Below are positions 21,796 through 33,429 of a stretch of 64,000 nucleotides of DNA, one piece after another (positions within the stretch are counted from its first letter, which is position 1; every line of letters starts with the position of its first letter). Source of the DNA: Arabidopsis thaliana (lineage: Eukaryota > Streptophyta > Magnoliopsida > Brassicales > Brassicaceae); NCBI RefSeq assembly GCF_000001735.4, contig NC_003070.9, positions 8,804,001 to 8,868,000 of the forward strand. The letters run 5' to 3'. The position numbers were made by a program, and so were the translations under genes. Below the pieces are notes generated by a model that had not been told where the DNA came from, ran no database searches, and was given only the letters and a program-made list of their open reading frames with translations.

Positions 21796-24275
21796 TTTGG
21801 ATGCTTTGACGCAGATTCATTCATGGCTTCTAGGTCTTTTATTACTTCATTAGTTGTTGACTTAAAGAAATATATCTAAGTAACGTTTAATGATGTGGGG
21901 GATATTAAGCAGCCAGGTTTTACACTCAGCTATAGTCATCTTTTCGTATAAGCATCTAATTCGACAAATGTATAGTATAGTCATCTTTTCGTATAAGCAT
22001 ATATAGTATAGTCATCGTATAAGCATATATACCGTTTTCAATTTAATGGTCACACGATCCTTTCTGAAAAAAAAAAGAAAATTATCATTAAACAAGCTTC
22101 TGATCAACAAAATAATATCCCAAAAAGGTGGATTAAATTTTTGTTTTCTTCATAGACATAAGGAAATTAACTTTATAGTCTGACCATTGATTAACTTTCA
22201 GCAATGTGCACAACTGCCATTTTGATAACACCATAGTTTAAGATGCCAAAAAAACAAAGGAAGATGGAGCGAGAAAGATGAATTACGCTATAGGAATTGA
22301 TTTTCCTCTTAAGTGCTCAAGTCTCACTTTAAATTCAACTATCACGGATGAGCCAAATGCCCAGCCCTAAACAAAAAGATTAACTTAGTAATTGATACCT
22401 TGTAGAAAGACAAACCGTGAGATCAGTGAAAGTGGTAAGTTGCCTGGATATCACGAAAGTGTCAAGACTCTTCTCTTCACCATCTTTAATCATATCTTCC
22501 ATCATATGAATCTTCAGCATCTTGAATTGACGATCGAAGACAGGCTTGTAGAGATGACTCAAACGTGTACCACAATGGCCTCATAATATAGATGCAAGAT
22601 TATTATGATTGAATGACGATTCTTCGGATGCATATGTAGGAATAAACACTGCGTCATACGAGTTCTCATAACCATCAATTCACTTTCGAATAGAAATGGT
22701 AAATTTTCATTACAAACTGATCCAAGCACTTCAAGACCTAATGAGAACAAAGTAAATCAACACAAAGACAGTGTCCGGACTTTTGATAGGATTTATTTTT
22801 TAAAAGGTATTTCGCATATAAACTTCTTAACATAGATCTCTACATATATAGACAAAATGAAATAAATACAAAGATGTGCTTCATAAGTTCTCAACAAAGC
22901 CCAAGTAATCTCCACAATAAGGCTTATTTATAAGTCCTCTAATCTGAGTGACTTCAATGATTCTTCCAGCCCAAAACAAGGCTTCTCTCCTCCAGAAAAA
23001 TAATTAGGATTATTATATTATTATTTGTTTTGTTTCCTCGAATAAAAAAGAGAATCCGAGAACTTTTTAAGACAAAAGCCAAGTCTTCGAAACCTTATGA
23101 GATGTGATAGGGTTACAAGGGTAAAACAGGAACTCAGAATAAAAATAAGTTAATCGAGAAAGCTCCAAATAAACACCACTCGTCCGCCTCTCTGTCTCTC
23201 ACCAAAATAAAAAACTCAATCTCTCTCTCTCTCTCTCCATCGAGAAACACTAAACTGCTATAATCATTACCTCTCTTCGATTTCTCAAACCCTATCTGGC
23301 TCTCTACCCATATGCTTCAGATCCGCATTAAAAAAGCTAAGTTTTTTGTTATGTCCTTCTTTCTTATTTGATCAGTTTGTTCTTGTTTCACGATTTTAAC
23401 CTGAGATTTTTTATATATTTTCTCCAGATCTGCTATCCGCAGTCATCTGTTCATAGGAAAAGGCAAGTTTTTTTTCCATCTCTACTTCAGATCTGAAAAA
23501 GATGGATTGTTCTTCTTGTGTTGTCCGGTTTCATCAATTTAATCTGTTCTTTGTTATTATATTTTACAGATCTGGCTTTACTTTTAGAGATTATCTCAGA
23601 TCCAGCCTTTTACCCAATTGAAGGCAAGTTCACATACTCTGTTTTTTTTGTCTTGGTTTTAATTTCTCGGTTTTTTACATGTAACAGATGTTTTAAGCAT
23701 GATTTTTTGTTTAAACAGTTTGTTTTTCCTACCCTTAAAACTTCTCTGAATTAATATCCCATTTATATGACCACTCTAATGTCTTCTTATACGACTACGC
23801 AAGTGTTGCATATTCTTGACCTTTTCACACTTCATTTGCATTTTAGTCTAACAATATAAATCCGCAAATATCTTGTGTTTATACTTATTGAAATTAGTCT
23901 TCCGACATATATAATCTAGGATCTATTTGGATTATTTGGGCCATCAGTCTCATTCGTTTCATTAACATCTGAGTCTTTGAACTTTGTTTATCTTTCCTAG
24001 CTTGATATTTTAATATTAGTTTTTTTGCGCCTCTTTGTTTTTGATCATTTATTCTCTCAATTGGATAGTATAGTGAAGTAAATAATGTAGCTATGACTTT
24101 ACCTGTAGCATTTACCTGTAGCATCTTAAAAATATGAATTAAAAATGATTTAGCTAATTTGGGCTTATGTTTATAAGCATAGAAGTTTATACTACAAGTT
24201 CGTTTAGATTTTTCCAGTATCAACTCAAACATAGTTTTTACTCAAGCATAGTTTTTACTCAAGCATAGTTTTTAC
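21796..24275. other. Rearranged spacer with leader-like sequence, unit B
   Basis: Same layout as 7418-9897: a short array near 21929-22028, the CT-rich leader-like block at 23178-23748, and the triple short repeat at 24229-24278. It has a few single-base differences from unit A. No supported gene. Confidence 0.4.
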
Positions 24276-25166
24276 TCACACTAAAACCCACATGTAGTGT
24301 GCAAAAGTAAGTACCCCCCCACCTCTGTTCCTCACGGTTTTTCTGCAAAGGACCCACCCTCCTTGAACTTCAGCGTCCATCACAATGTCCCCATCATCAT
24401 CAAACCTGTACAAGCCAGTGGCGATCCTAACATTGTAGAAGTTGATAGCATTTTTGCAAGTGGAGGGAGCACTTGTGTTTCTCCACGTATTGCTGTCTTG
24501 ATTAAAGCGGTTGTCAACTCTGTAAAGTCCCTCTACTTCAATAGGTATGGTAAATGAGTTTGATTCTGGGAATAGGTTGTGGTTGTTATAAAGAATGCTC
24601 CACTCAGCAGCGTTGAGCCAGCGCTGTGTTGATGTTTGAAGCACAGCTGCTACATCTGTCAAAAATAGCAACCAAACATATGAGATTTATATATATATTA
24701 TAAGCAACTGTTTTATTCTGAAATTTTTAAATCTTGCCTTAATTGTACAAATTCCATAGATCTAGGAGACTATTCTAAGATTCCATAGATCTGTAACACT
24801 GTGCTACGATTTCTACACTGTTCTAAGATTCCATAGATCTGTAACACTGTACTACGATTTCTACACTGTTCTAAGATTCCATAGATCATAACTTTTCTAA
24901 GATTTCTACACTGTTACCAATTCCATAGATTGTAGCCTCGATTTCCCAAATTCACAGATCTACTCTAATTTTAAATACATTCCTCCAATTCCCAAACTCA
25001 CCAATGTTTCTTGATACTTTCAATTTCAATTTCTTTATTACCCCAAATTCGCTACCCCTATATCTTGCTTCTGAGAATATAATCGTTTTTTATTACCTTC
25101 ATTTCCTTCAGGTAGGTCCATATGCTGAAGATTTATCGCAGGAGCGACCACTACGGGAGCCGCCAT
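24276..25166 (-). CDS. Hypothetical two-exon protein, possibly a CG-1-like fragment (unit B)
   Basis: Exons 25166-25097 and 24655-24276, 149 residues, identical to the unit A copy. The frame is maintained across the splice in both units, but because the units are nearly identical this says little about selection. Confidence 0.42.
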
Positions 25167-25420
25167 TGGAGATTCTCTGTGAGAGAGAGAGAGAGAAATA
25201 GTTTGAGAATCAATCTTCTGTATTTTATTGTGTAGATCAAGTTATTTAGTATATGCTAGTACTTATGGTTAAAATAGACTATTATTAAAATTCAAAAGTA
25301 ATAAAGCCAACGAGTACACTAAACTCAGATTATATTTTCCAAAACTATTGCTAAAGAATATCAATACGTACACTAGATATAGAAATCGGAATTAGGTACG
25401 TTGTGATCCATTTCAGCTAC

Positions 25421-26736
25421 TGTTAGGGGTAAGATTTGGGCTTGCTTGGCCCAAGGCCCAAATCCAAGTCAAAGGCCTAAGCAGAATGTTAAGTCAAGAG
25501 GGTAGGCTCGTCAAAATCCTGGAGGAGTGTCCTACACGCAGAAGGCTATAAATACGGAATAGCATGTCTTGTCAAAGGGGGATTCCGCCGGACACGCAGA
25601 GACACAGAGCAGCTCGTCAGCTCACCCGTCCGAAGTATCCCGCCAGCCGGTCCGTCTCAAGCAGCTCGTCAGCTCACCCGTCTCAAGCAGCTCGTCAGCT
25701 CTCCCCTCCGAAGTATCCCGCCAGCCGGTCCGTATCAAGCAGCTCGTCAGCTCACCCGTCTCAAGCAGCTCGTCAGCTCTCCCCTCCGAAGTATCCCGCC
25801 AGCCGGTCCGTCTCAAACAGCTCGTCAGCTCACCCGTCTCAAGCAGCTCGTCAGCTCACCCGTCCGAAGTATCCCGCCAGCCGGTCCGTCTCAAGCAGCT
25901 CGTCAGCTCACCCGTCTCAAGCAGATCGTCAGCTCACCCGTCTCAAGCAGCTCGTCAGCTCTCCCCTCCGAAGTATCCCGCCAGCCGGTCCGTCTCAAGC
26001 AGCTCGTCAGCTCACCCGTCTCAATCAGCTCGTCAGCTCTCCCCTCCGAAGTATCCCGCCAGCCGGTCCGTCTCAAACAGCTCGTCAGCTCACCCGTCCG
26101 AAGTATCCCGCCAGCCGGTTCGTCTCAAGCAGCTCGTCAGCTCACCCGTCTCAAGCAGCTCGTCAGCTCACCCGTCTCAAGCAGCTCGTCAGCTCACCCG
26201 TCTCAAGCAGCTCGTCAGCTCACCCGTATCAAGCAGCTCGTCAGCTCACCCGTCCAAAGTACCTCGTCTGCCCATCCATCTTGAGTAACTCGTTTACTCG
26301 TCCGTCCGAAGTGTCTCTCCGACCTGCCCGCCCAAAATAACTAACCTACTCGCACGTCTCGAGAAGCCATCCAGCTCGTCGCACATCTGCCGGCTCGTCA
26401 ATTACCTGCCGACCTTCCTCCAATAATGGCCTAGCTCGTTTATCACAATATGAACTACGTGTGGCTTGATCCCTTTCTAAGGGTACGTAGGCAACCTTTT
26501 ACAAGGTTCAGCTATAAAACGAATAAACTCTATTCTTCCTCGGAAGATCGTCTTCCGGCCTCAAGCTCGTCTTTCATCTACAATCGGCTCGTTCTTACTC
26601 CATTTATGCTCGTTGAAGAAATCATCATTTGTAATCCGTCCAATCCGCCTAAGTCGCGGGCTCGTCATTAATAGAAAGATTCTTCTTCCTTCCCTAGAGA
26701 TCCCATTTTCGTACTTGTGTGATTCGTGCATCAACA
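25421..26736 (+). mobile_element. Solo LTR of an LTR retrotransposon, fossil (unit B)
   Basis: Copy of the unit A solo LTR at the same relative position, with the same GCTAC target duplication (25416-25420 and 26737-26741) and the same internal minisatellite (25603-26258). It was duplicated with the unit, not independently inserted. Confidence 0.85.
25603..26258 (+). repeat. 26-bp minisatellite with 78-bp higher-order period (unit B)
   Basis: Same array as 11225-11880, with no copy-number change between units, which supports a recent duplication. Confidence 0.9.
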
Positions 26737-26741
26737 GCTAC

Positions 26742-27723
26742 CATAAACTATTAATTGTAGTGAGTAAGTGGACTTTAGATTCATATAGAGTTATGCGATT
26801 CGGTTGAACGTATCATACGAATCTCAGTGTCTACCTAATTAATACACATATAATGCAAAAAGAACAAACGCATACTATAGATGATAAGACGTGATTGGAC
26901 ACATTAAACACATAGTTTACGGCATTACATAAACCGATACACATAATTAATTACGTGTTACTTCTGTGGCGTGTAGTAGAAAGACTAGCTGCATATGGCA
27001 CCTAATTAATACTCATATATGGTTCATGCGAAATGCTGATATGTATAAGGTAATATATACCACCACTTTGGTACCACAATGCAACATCTAAATTCGATTA
27101 TGATAAGCTATGATAAGCTATCTTCTCAATATCAATTAATCGCTTCTTTATTCTAATACCACTCCTTAATATATGCCTATCATATCATTATTTCACAACG
27201 CATGTTTACTTTTGTTATGAAATAGTTTTGTTTAAAGGGTGGTAACGTAATTTATGGGTTCCATTAGGATTGTGATTTATTTTCTCTCCTCATCCTTATG
27301 CATGTAAGAATTTGCATTTTTATAAATATATACTATGAATTCAGTCCAACCTTACAGTGTGAACAATTTAATTAAACGAAGCATAATCCTTAAAAAAATA
27401 AAACTAAAAAAATTTAGTTAAGATGGTATAAGATAATTTTATTAAGTTAAGATGTTGCACTTTTCACTAAGTAAATCAAACATTTACATAGTGATTTGTC
27501 ATAATGTGCATATTCCATTTTTTTCGGGTCTTTCATTTCCATATTCCTCAGCTCTTTCATATATTGAAGATTGAAGAGAATAAGAAAGACGCTTTTTATA
27601 GGAAACGAATTAAAGAGTGTTGACTTGCCGTAAAAGTAACTTAAATTGTTCGTCGCCTGAGCATGGATTTATATAAACGTGAAGTACTATACAAAACCCT
27701 AACCAACATTTGATCAAACGACA
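26742..27723. other. AT-rich spacer upstream of the F-box pseudogene, unit B
   Basis: Same as 12364-13345, with small A/T-tract differences near 27390 and one extra T near 27520. No gene seen. Confidence 0.6.
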
Positions 27724-28760
27724 ATGATGTCGGAACTTCCAGAGCATTTGTTAGAAGAGATACTCTACCGCGTTCCAGCTATGTCTTTGAAACAGTTAGG
27801 GTCTACTTGCAAAGGATGGAACTGTTTATTCAAGGATAGGAGATTCACAAGAAAACACTTGGATAAAGGCCCAAAGCAGTTTCTGATTCACATGTCTAAA
27901 GGGCTTAGGGTACGCTCGATGAGTGTCGATCTCCATAGACTTCCACATGTAAAGGTCACAGTTGAATTTACCCTAATCAACCCTAAATATCCTAGTTGTC
28001 TAGATCAAGATCAATTCGAGATATATAAAGTCTCTCACTGCGACGGCTTATTGTTATGCGTCTGCGTCACCAAGGAGGACAATACTTGGCTCGCGGTATG
28101 GAACCCGTGTACTGGTCAAACAAGGTGGATTCAACCCATGACTTATATGACAACTATACTCTCGGATCCTACCAAAATAATAGCTACAATATATTGGCAC
28201 ACACTGGTTTTGGCTACGACCACGAATTCCAAATTTATGAAATTAACTCCAATTCATGGAGGATTATTGATGCCACTTTGGACTTCAAATTAGGGTATAT
28301 TGGTCGTGGCGTGTCTTTGAAGGGAAAGACTTACTGGATTGCTAGTGGTGAAGAAGAGAAACGGCTTGGCAAATTCTTAATCAGTTTTGATTATACGACA
28401 GAAAGATTTGAACGTCTATGTCTTCCGAATAAGTATCCTTGTTATGCAACTCTGGCTCTATCCGTTGTTAGAGAAGAGAAACTTTCCATGTTATCGCAAC
28501 GCGGAATTAAATCAAAGGCAGAAATATGGGTGACAAATAAGATTGGTGAGACACAAGTGGTGTCGTGGAGCATGGTCTTAGCTTTGGATTTGCAGCCTAA
28601 ACGTTGTATTGGGGAAAGCGGAAGTTTCTTGGTCGACGAGAAGAAGAGAGTGGTCGTGTGTTGTGATAATATTAGAGACCAAGGAAAAACCACGGTACAC
28701 ATTTTTGGAGAGGACAACAAAGTGAAACAAGTGGGTTTTGAAGTCGGATCATCTCTGTAA
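27724..28760 (+). pseudogene. Frameshifted FBA-type F-box gene (unit B)
   Basis: Same gene and same frame switch (here near 28135-28153) as the unit A copy. One base differs near 27954 and is silent. The shared break means the gene was already damaged before the unit was amplified. Confidence 0.85.
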
Positions 28761-29244
28761 TGTATGTTTTATTATGTTCCAAGTTTGACTCAAATCTACC
28801 AAGGTATCACAGGCAAAAGAAAAAGGGACGAATGATCATAGTGTTTGGTGTGGATCTTGGAGCAACTATCAGATTTTTCAATTATGATAAGTTTTCTTCT
28901 CAATTTCAATTAATCGCTTCTTTATGCCATAATTTAGAGGCAATTGCTGTAATATTTCTAAATTTTTTAGGCATTCTTTACTTTGTACTTCTCCTTTTAA
29001 TTATATAGGTAGATTTGATGATAATTAGAAGATTAAGACTTCAAAAATGGAGATTATGTGAAATTGAGAAAAGCATCACACAAAGAAAATGGTTTTTGGT
29101 GGAACAATTGGGATATTTGCATAACATGAATTTTGATTCCGGTTTACTATACATTATTTGTTTCTTGATTCCGGTTTAGTATATCCTAGTACTTACTTAA
29201 ATCAATAATCCGGGCATGGTTAAAATTAATCAGACGTTGAATCA
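28761..29244. other. Spacer and LpxC promoter region, unit C
   Basis: Same as 5-488; no gene supported. Confidence 0.6.
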
Positions 29245-30871
29245 ATGAGACTCCCCGTCACCGTCAAAGCCACTAAGCCGTCGTTTCTCGTCATTTGGAT
29301 CCGATACTCCTCCGCCGCGTCGTCGCCGACAGTCTCCTTGAATCCAGTAAACCTCTCTCCCGCACACGCTTACATGTATATGCGACTTTATTATCCATTG
29401 GAATCATTTTGAGTGTGTTTTTTTTGTCTTGGGGTTCAATACTGTAGAGTGGACGATTACAGCAAACTCTCGCAGGATCTGTGGAAGTGAAAGGAAAATC
29501 TCTGCACTCCGGTAAGTTCTCGACGGTGAAGCTAAATCCGGAGATCGCCGGAGCTGGTAGGTTCTTCGAGTTTCGATCCAGATTCATCCCTGCGTCGATT
29601 GAATTTGCTCAGGAATCGCCTCTTTGCACGACGCTGTTGAAAGATGAGCTCAAAATCCGAACCGTTGAGCATTTGTTATCAGCTCTTGAGGCGAAGGGAG
29701 TTGATAATTGCAGGATTCAAATCGAGAGCGAAAGTTCCGATGATCGAGAAGTCGAGGTTTGTTACCTGAATACATACATTTTGAGTAATCATAGGTCGAA
29801 TCAATGTCTCGTATTGTCTATTTTGACTGGATTTGTATGCTATAGAGATTGTCAACATCTTGCTGTGCAGTGTAGCTCTTAGTTTTATAGACTTGGTACA
29901 CTGGAGGAGATGATGAGTGTAGGCAACACTAACCAAGTGACAGGTCCCTATTTTTGATGGATCAGCTAAAGAATGGGTCGATGCGATACAAGGAGTTGGC
30001 ATAAACGCGGCTCAAAACCATGATGGTGAAAGTGTAGAGAAGATGGTCGCACATGTGAACAAGCCTGTGTATGTTTGCAAGAACGATACTTTTGTTGCTG
30101 CATTTCCGGCTCTAGAGACTCGGATCACTTGTGGTATCGACTTCCCACAGGTTCAGTCTAATGGCATTTTGACTTATTTTCTGCTTGTACATAAATTGTT
30201 ATTGACTTGGTCTGTTGTGTATGATGATGAACTTTACAGGTGCCTGCTATAGGCTGCCAATGGTTTTCTTGGAGACCTATCCATGAGTCTTCTTTTGCAA
30301 AGGATATCGCATCATCAAGAACCTTCTGTGTCTATGAAGAGGTTAGTTAGATCCATTGTTGTTGCTTAGGAGCTTTGGAATCAGTAAACTGGTGTTCGTT
30401 CTTCAACCATCTGTGTCTGAGGGTTTTGTTTGCAGGTGGAGCGTATGCGTGAAGCAGGGCTCATTAAAGGAGGTTCTCTGGATAACGCCATAGTTTGTAG
30501 GTAAATAATCTTGCATATTGATGACTAAAGGGACACAATATTCAACTGAAACTGTCTCTAATGCAGCGCTGAGCATGGATGGATGAATCCTCCTCTGCGG
30601 TTTGATGATGAAGCATGTCGACATAAGATTCTTGACCTAATCGGTGACCTCTCCCTTGTTTCACGGGGCGGAAATGGAGGACTCCCCGTGGCTCACATAG
30701 TCGCATATAAGGTAAATAATACTAGCTTAACATCTTATAGTTTGCACAAAAAAGAAAAAAAAAAAACATCTTATAGTTTTCTCGAGAAAAGAAAACAATA
30801 GTATTATCTTTCAAATGCAGGCGGGTCATGCACTGCACACTGACTTAGCACGTCACCTTACCATGGACTGA
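29245..30871 (+). CDS. LPXC5: LpxC, UDP-3-O-acyl-N-acetylglucosamine deacetylase (unit C)
   Basis: Third LpxC copy in the window, with coding sequence identical to the others. Exons: 29245-29346, 29448-29756, 29944-30150, 30240-30341, 30436-30500, 30567-30711, 30821-30871. It encodes 326 residues with all zinc-binding and catalytic positions. It is the last LpxC before the single-copy region, so probably LpxC5 (AT1G25210). Identical sequences mean expression of single copies cannot be told apart by short reads. Confidence 0.95.
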
Positions 30872-31404
30872 AGAGTATGTGCTCGTTGTCAACCATATCC
30901 CGCAAAAGCCTTGATCGTTTCTGTTTCTTTTTGGATTCGTTATCCAAAGATGGTACCAATGTGGGATTTTTGTTTGTTCAATGGAAGATCATTACTCTTG
31001 TGAATACAGTAAAATTTGTAACATTAAACTATTTTAGGTACTAATCATAGGGACATTTTAACCGATCAAACTGTTCCAAAACCAAATTGAATTGAAACTT
31101 AAGTTGTAGTTCAATAATAGTTTTACTCTGTACCAATTTAACATATTGAAACTGAAAATAAAAGAAAATGGAACAGAACTAATAAAAATAATAAAATAAT
31201 TTAAAACGAAAAAGAATTTGACTTGGATACATTTTTCACATTAGGAAAAGGTAAATTCCTCTCCTTTTTTATTTTTATTTTTTTACTCGTATTTATAATT
31301 GTTGTACATTATAACGTATTAGGATACGTATTAAGAGAGAAGAACCCTAATTACTTACGAGAGAGGAGAACCCTAATTTTCAATTGTGGTCGAAAATTGG
31401 AAGA
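30872..31404. other. Spacer with telo-box pair, unit C
   Basis: Same as 2116-2648, with AACCCTAA at 31343-31350 and 31369-31376. No gene seen. Confidence 0.55.
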
Positions 31405-32706
31405 ATGAGGAGGAGGAGGTGCGATCTTCAACCGAAGAGAACGAGAATGTGCGATCTTCAACCGAAGAGAACGAGTATGTGCGATCTTCCACCGAAGCTG
31501 GTAGGGGAGAAGATCCTCACGAGGATTCCGATAACATCTCTGAGAGCGGTGCGATCCACTTGCAAATTATGGAACGCTTTAACCAAAGATCGGGTTCTGG
31601 GTAAAGCAGCGGCGCAGTTTTTGGGGTTTATGACGATGGATTCAAAGGTCTGTTCAGTTAGATTCCATCTCCGTCGCAGCAAGGAGGAAGAAGAAGACAC
31701 GATGGATCTATCTATAAAGCAGGTAGATTTGCTTAATCAAGTCGAGATATCTAGGGTGTATCACTGCGACGGCTTGTTGTTATGCGTGGCTAAGGACAAC
31801 TCGAGGGTCGTGGTTTGGAACCCTTATTTGGGGCAAACAAGATGGATCAGACCCAGAACAGAATCCAACATAGGAGACAGCTATGCTCTTGGATACGACA
31901 TCAACCGTAACCACAAAATCTTGAGGATGGTGCAGACAAGAAACGTTTCCGTTTACAGGTACGAAATCTACGACTTGCGCTCTAATTCATGGAGGGTTCT
32001 CGAGGTCACTCCCAACGGGGAAATGGACCCTAATCATCCCCTCTACGGCGTTTCTGTGAAGGGAAATACCTACTTTTTTGCGCATGAGGATAGCAGCAGT
32101 GGTGAAATTGATGAAGATGGCGACATAATCGATCTTGAAGATTTCTTACTCTGTTTTGATTTTACAACAGAGACATTTGGTCTGCGTCTGCCTCTTCCGT
32201 TTCACTCTACTATCGATGCGACTGTGACCCTCTCTTGTGTTAGAGACCAGCAGCTCGCGGTGCTATATCATAATGAGGGTCTTCACAGTGATGATCGGTT
32301 TACCACAGTTGAGTTTTGGGTTACTACTAGTATTGAGCCCAACTCTGTGTCCTGGAGCAAGTTTTTGACAGTGGATATGAGACCATTGGCACTCACTGGT
32401 GTTCGGTTTGACAATGATATGGGTGCCACCTTCTTCATTGACGAGGATGAGAAAGTTGCTGTGGTTTTCGATCTAGACGGATACCTAAGCACCGAGAGCG
32501 CTCGTTACCACACCGCTTTTATCAGTGGAAAGGATGGATTCTTTAAACCTGTGACTCTAGGAGTAGCTCCCAATGTCGGGGAACCTTGTCCCAGAACCGG
32601 GCATATTCCGACTACATATCGTCCCCCGCTTGTCTGCTCGTCTACTTACCTTCCGAGTTTAGTGCAAGTCAACCAACAGCGCAAAAGGAAAGAAAGACAT
32701 GTTTAG
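31405..32706 (+). CDS. F-box protein with FBA-type associated domain (unit C)
   Basis: 433 codons. The protein is identical to the copies in units A and B; I saw two silent base differences (near 31755 and 32457). It carries the same N-terminal triplication (31419-31498). Probably AT1G25211 by order. SCF adaptor role is inferred from family. Confidence 0.9.
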
Positions 32707-33429
32707 TTTTCTGTTCCTTGCAGTTCTCAAGACTGCTAGTCAATTCTCAGTTACATTTCCATGTTATCTTTCTCCTCTTTTAGTTTCTCTTCTCAAACTT
32801 ACTCTTGTCATGGTTTAAGTTTCTTACTTTTCGTCAATGAGATGGTTAGGTACCTTATTTGTTTCTTGCATTGTCGTCTGCTAGTAAATTTATCAAAGCA
32901 TTGTTCTAGTCACTTGTTCACTTGCACCATCCTTAAGCAAAGCATGACATGGTTTTATGTACTGTTAGCCCAATTATGGAGTACATATCTCATATAAGTT
33001 AGTCTGTTTCTGCGTTTACTTCTAAGTTAGTCCCAATTATGGAGTACATATCTCATACATATCTTATATATACGAAAAGTGATATCTGATCTCATCTCAT
33101 GTATGTTGTGTTTCTTACACCATTATGAATACTATCTGGCCTTTACAGGTTCGTCCTGTAGTGAAAGAAGTACTAGACACATTTTGGGTAGGTGCTTAGC
33201 TAGGAACCAAATAAAAACTGAAAGGCCCTCGGCCATTTTTGTCGCTAGGCATGCTTAAATAACCATAGCTTTCTGCTTTCCACTTTTCACAAATTAAGTA
33301 AAAGTGGAGGAACAAGTCGAATTTTTATGATAGAAACAATGGGAAGATGGCAAGGAACATTTTGCATTGGCAAATATTATTACAGGGAGGCACTATTCGA
33401 ACACAGCTGATTTTCTCATTCAGGCTAGT
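32707..33429. other. Convergent 3' flanks where unit C begins to diverge
   Basis: Base differences from units A and B start around 32837 and become regular by about 33220. No gene is supported; open frames here are remnants of spacer. Confidence 0.6.

Larger units (their letters stand above)
14379..28756. repeat. Tandem segmental duplication, unit B
   Basis: Second complete unit, co-linear with unit A at an offset of 14378 bp. It has the same gene content and the same fossils: LpxC, F-box gene, transit-peptide-less ASB copy, solo LTR and frameshifted F-box gene. It joins unit C directly at the stop codon of its terminal F-box pseudogene. Confidence 0.97.
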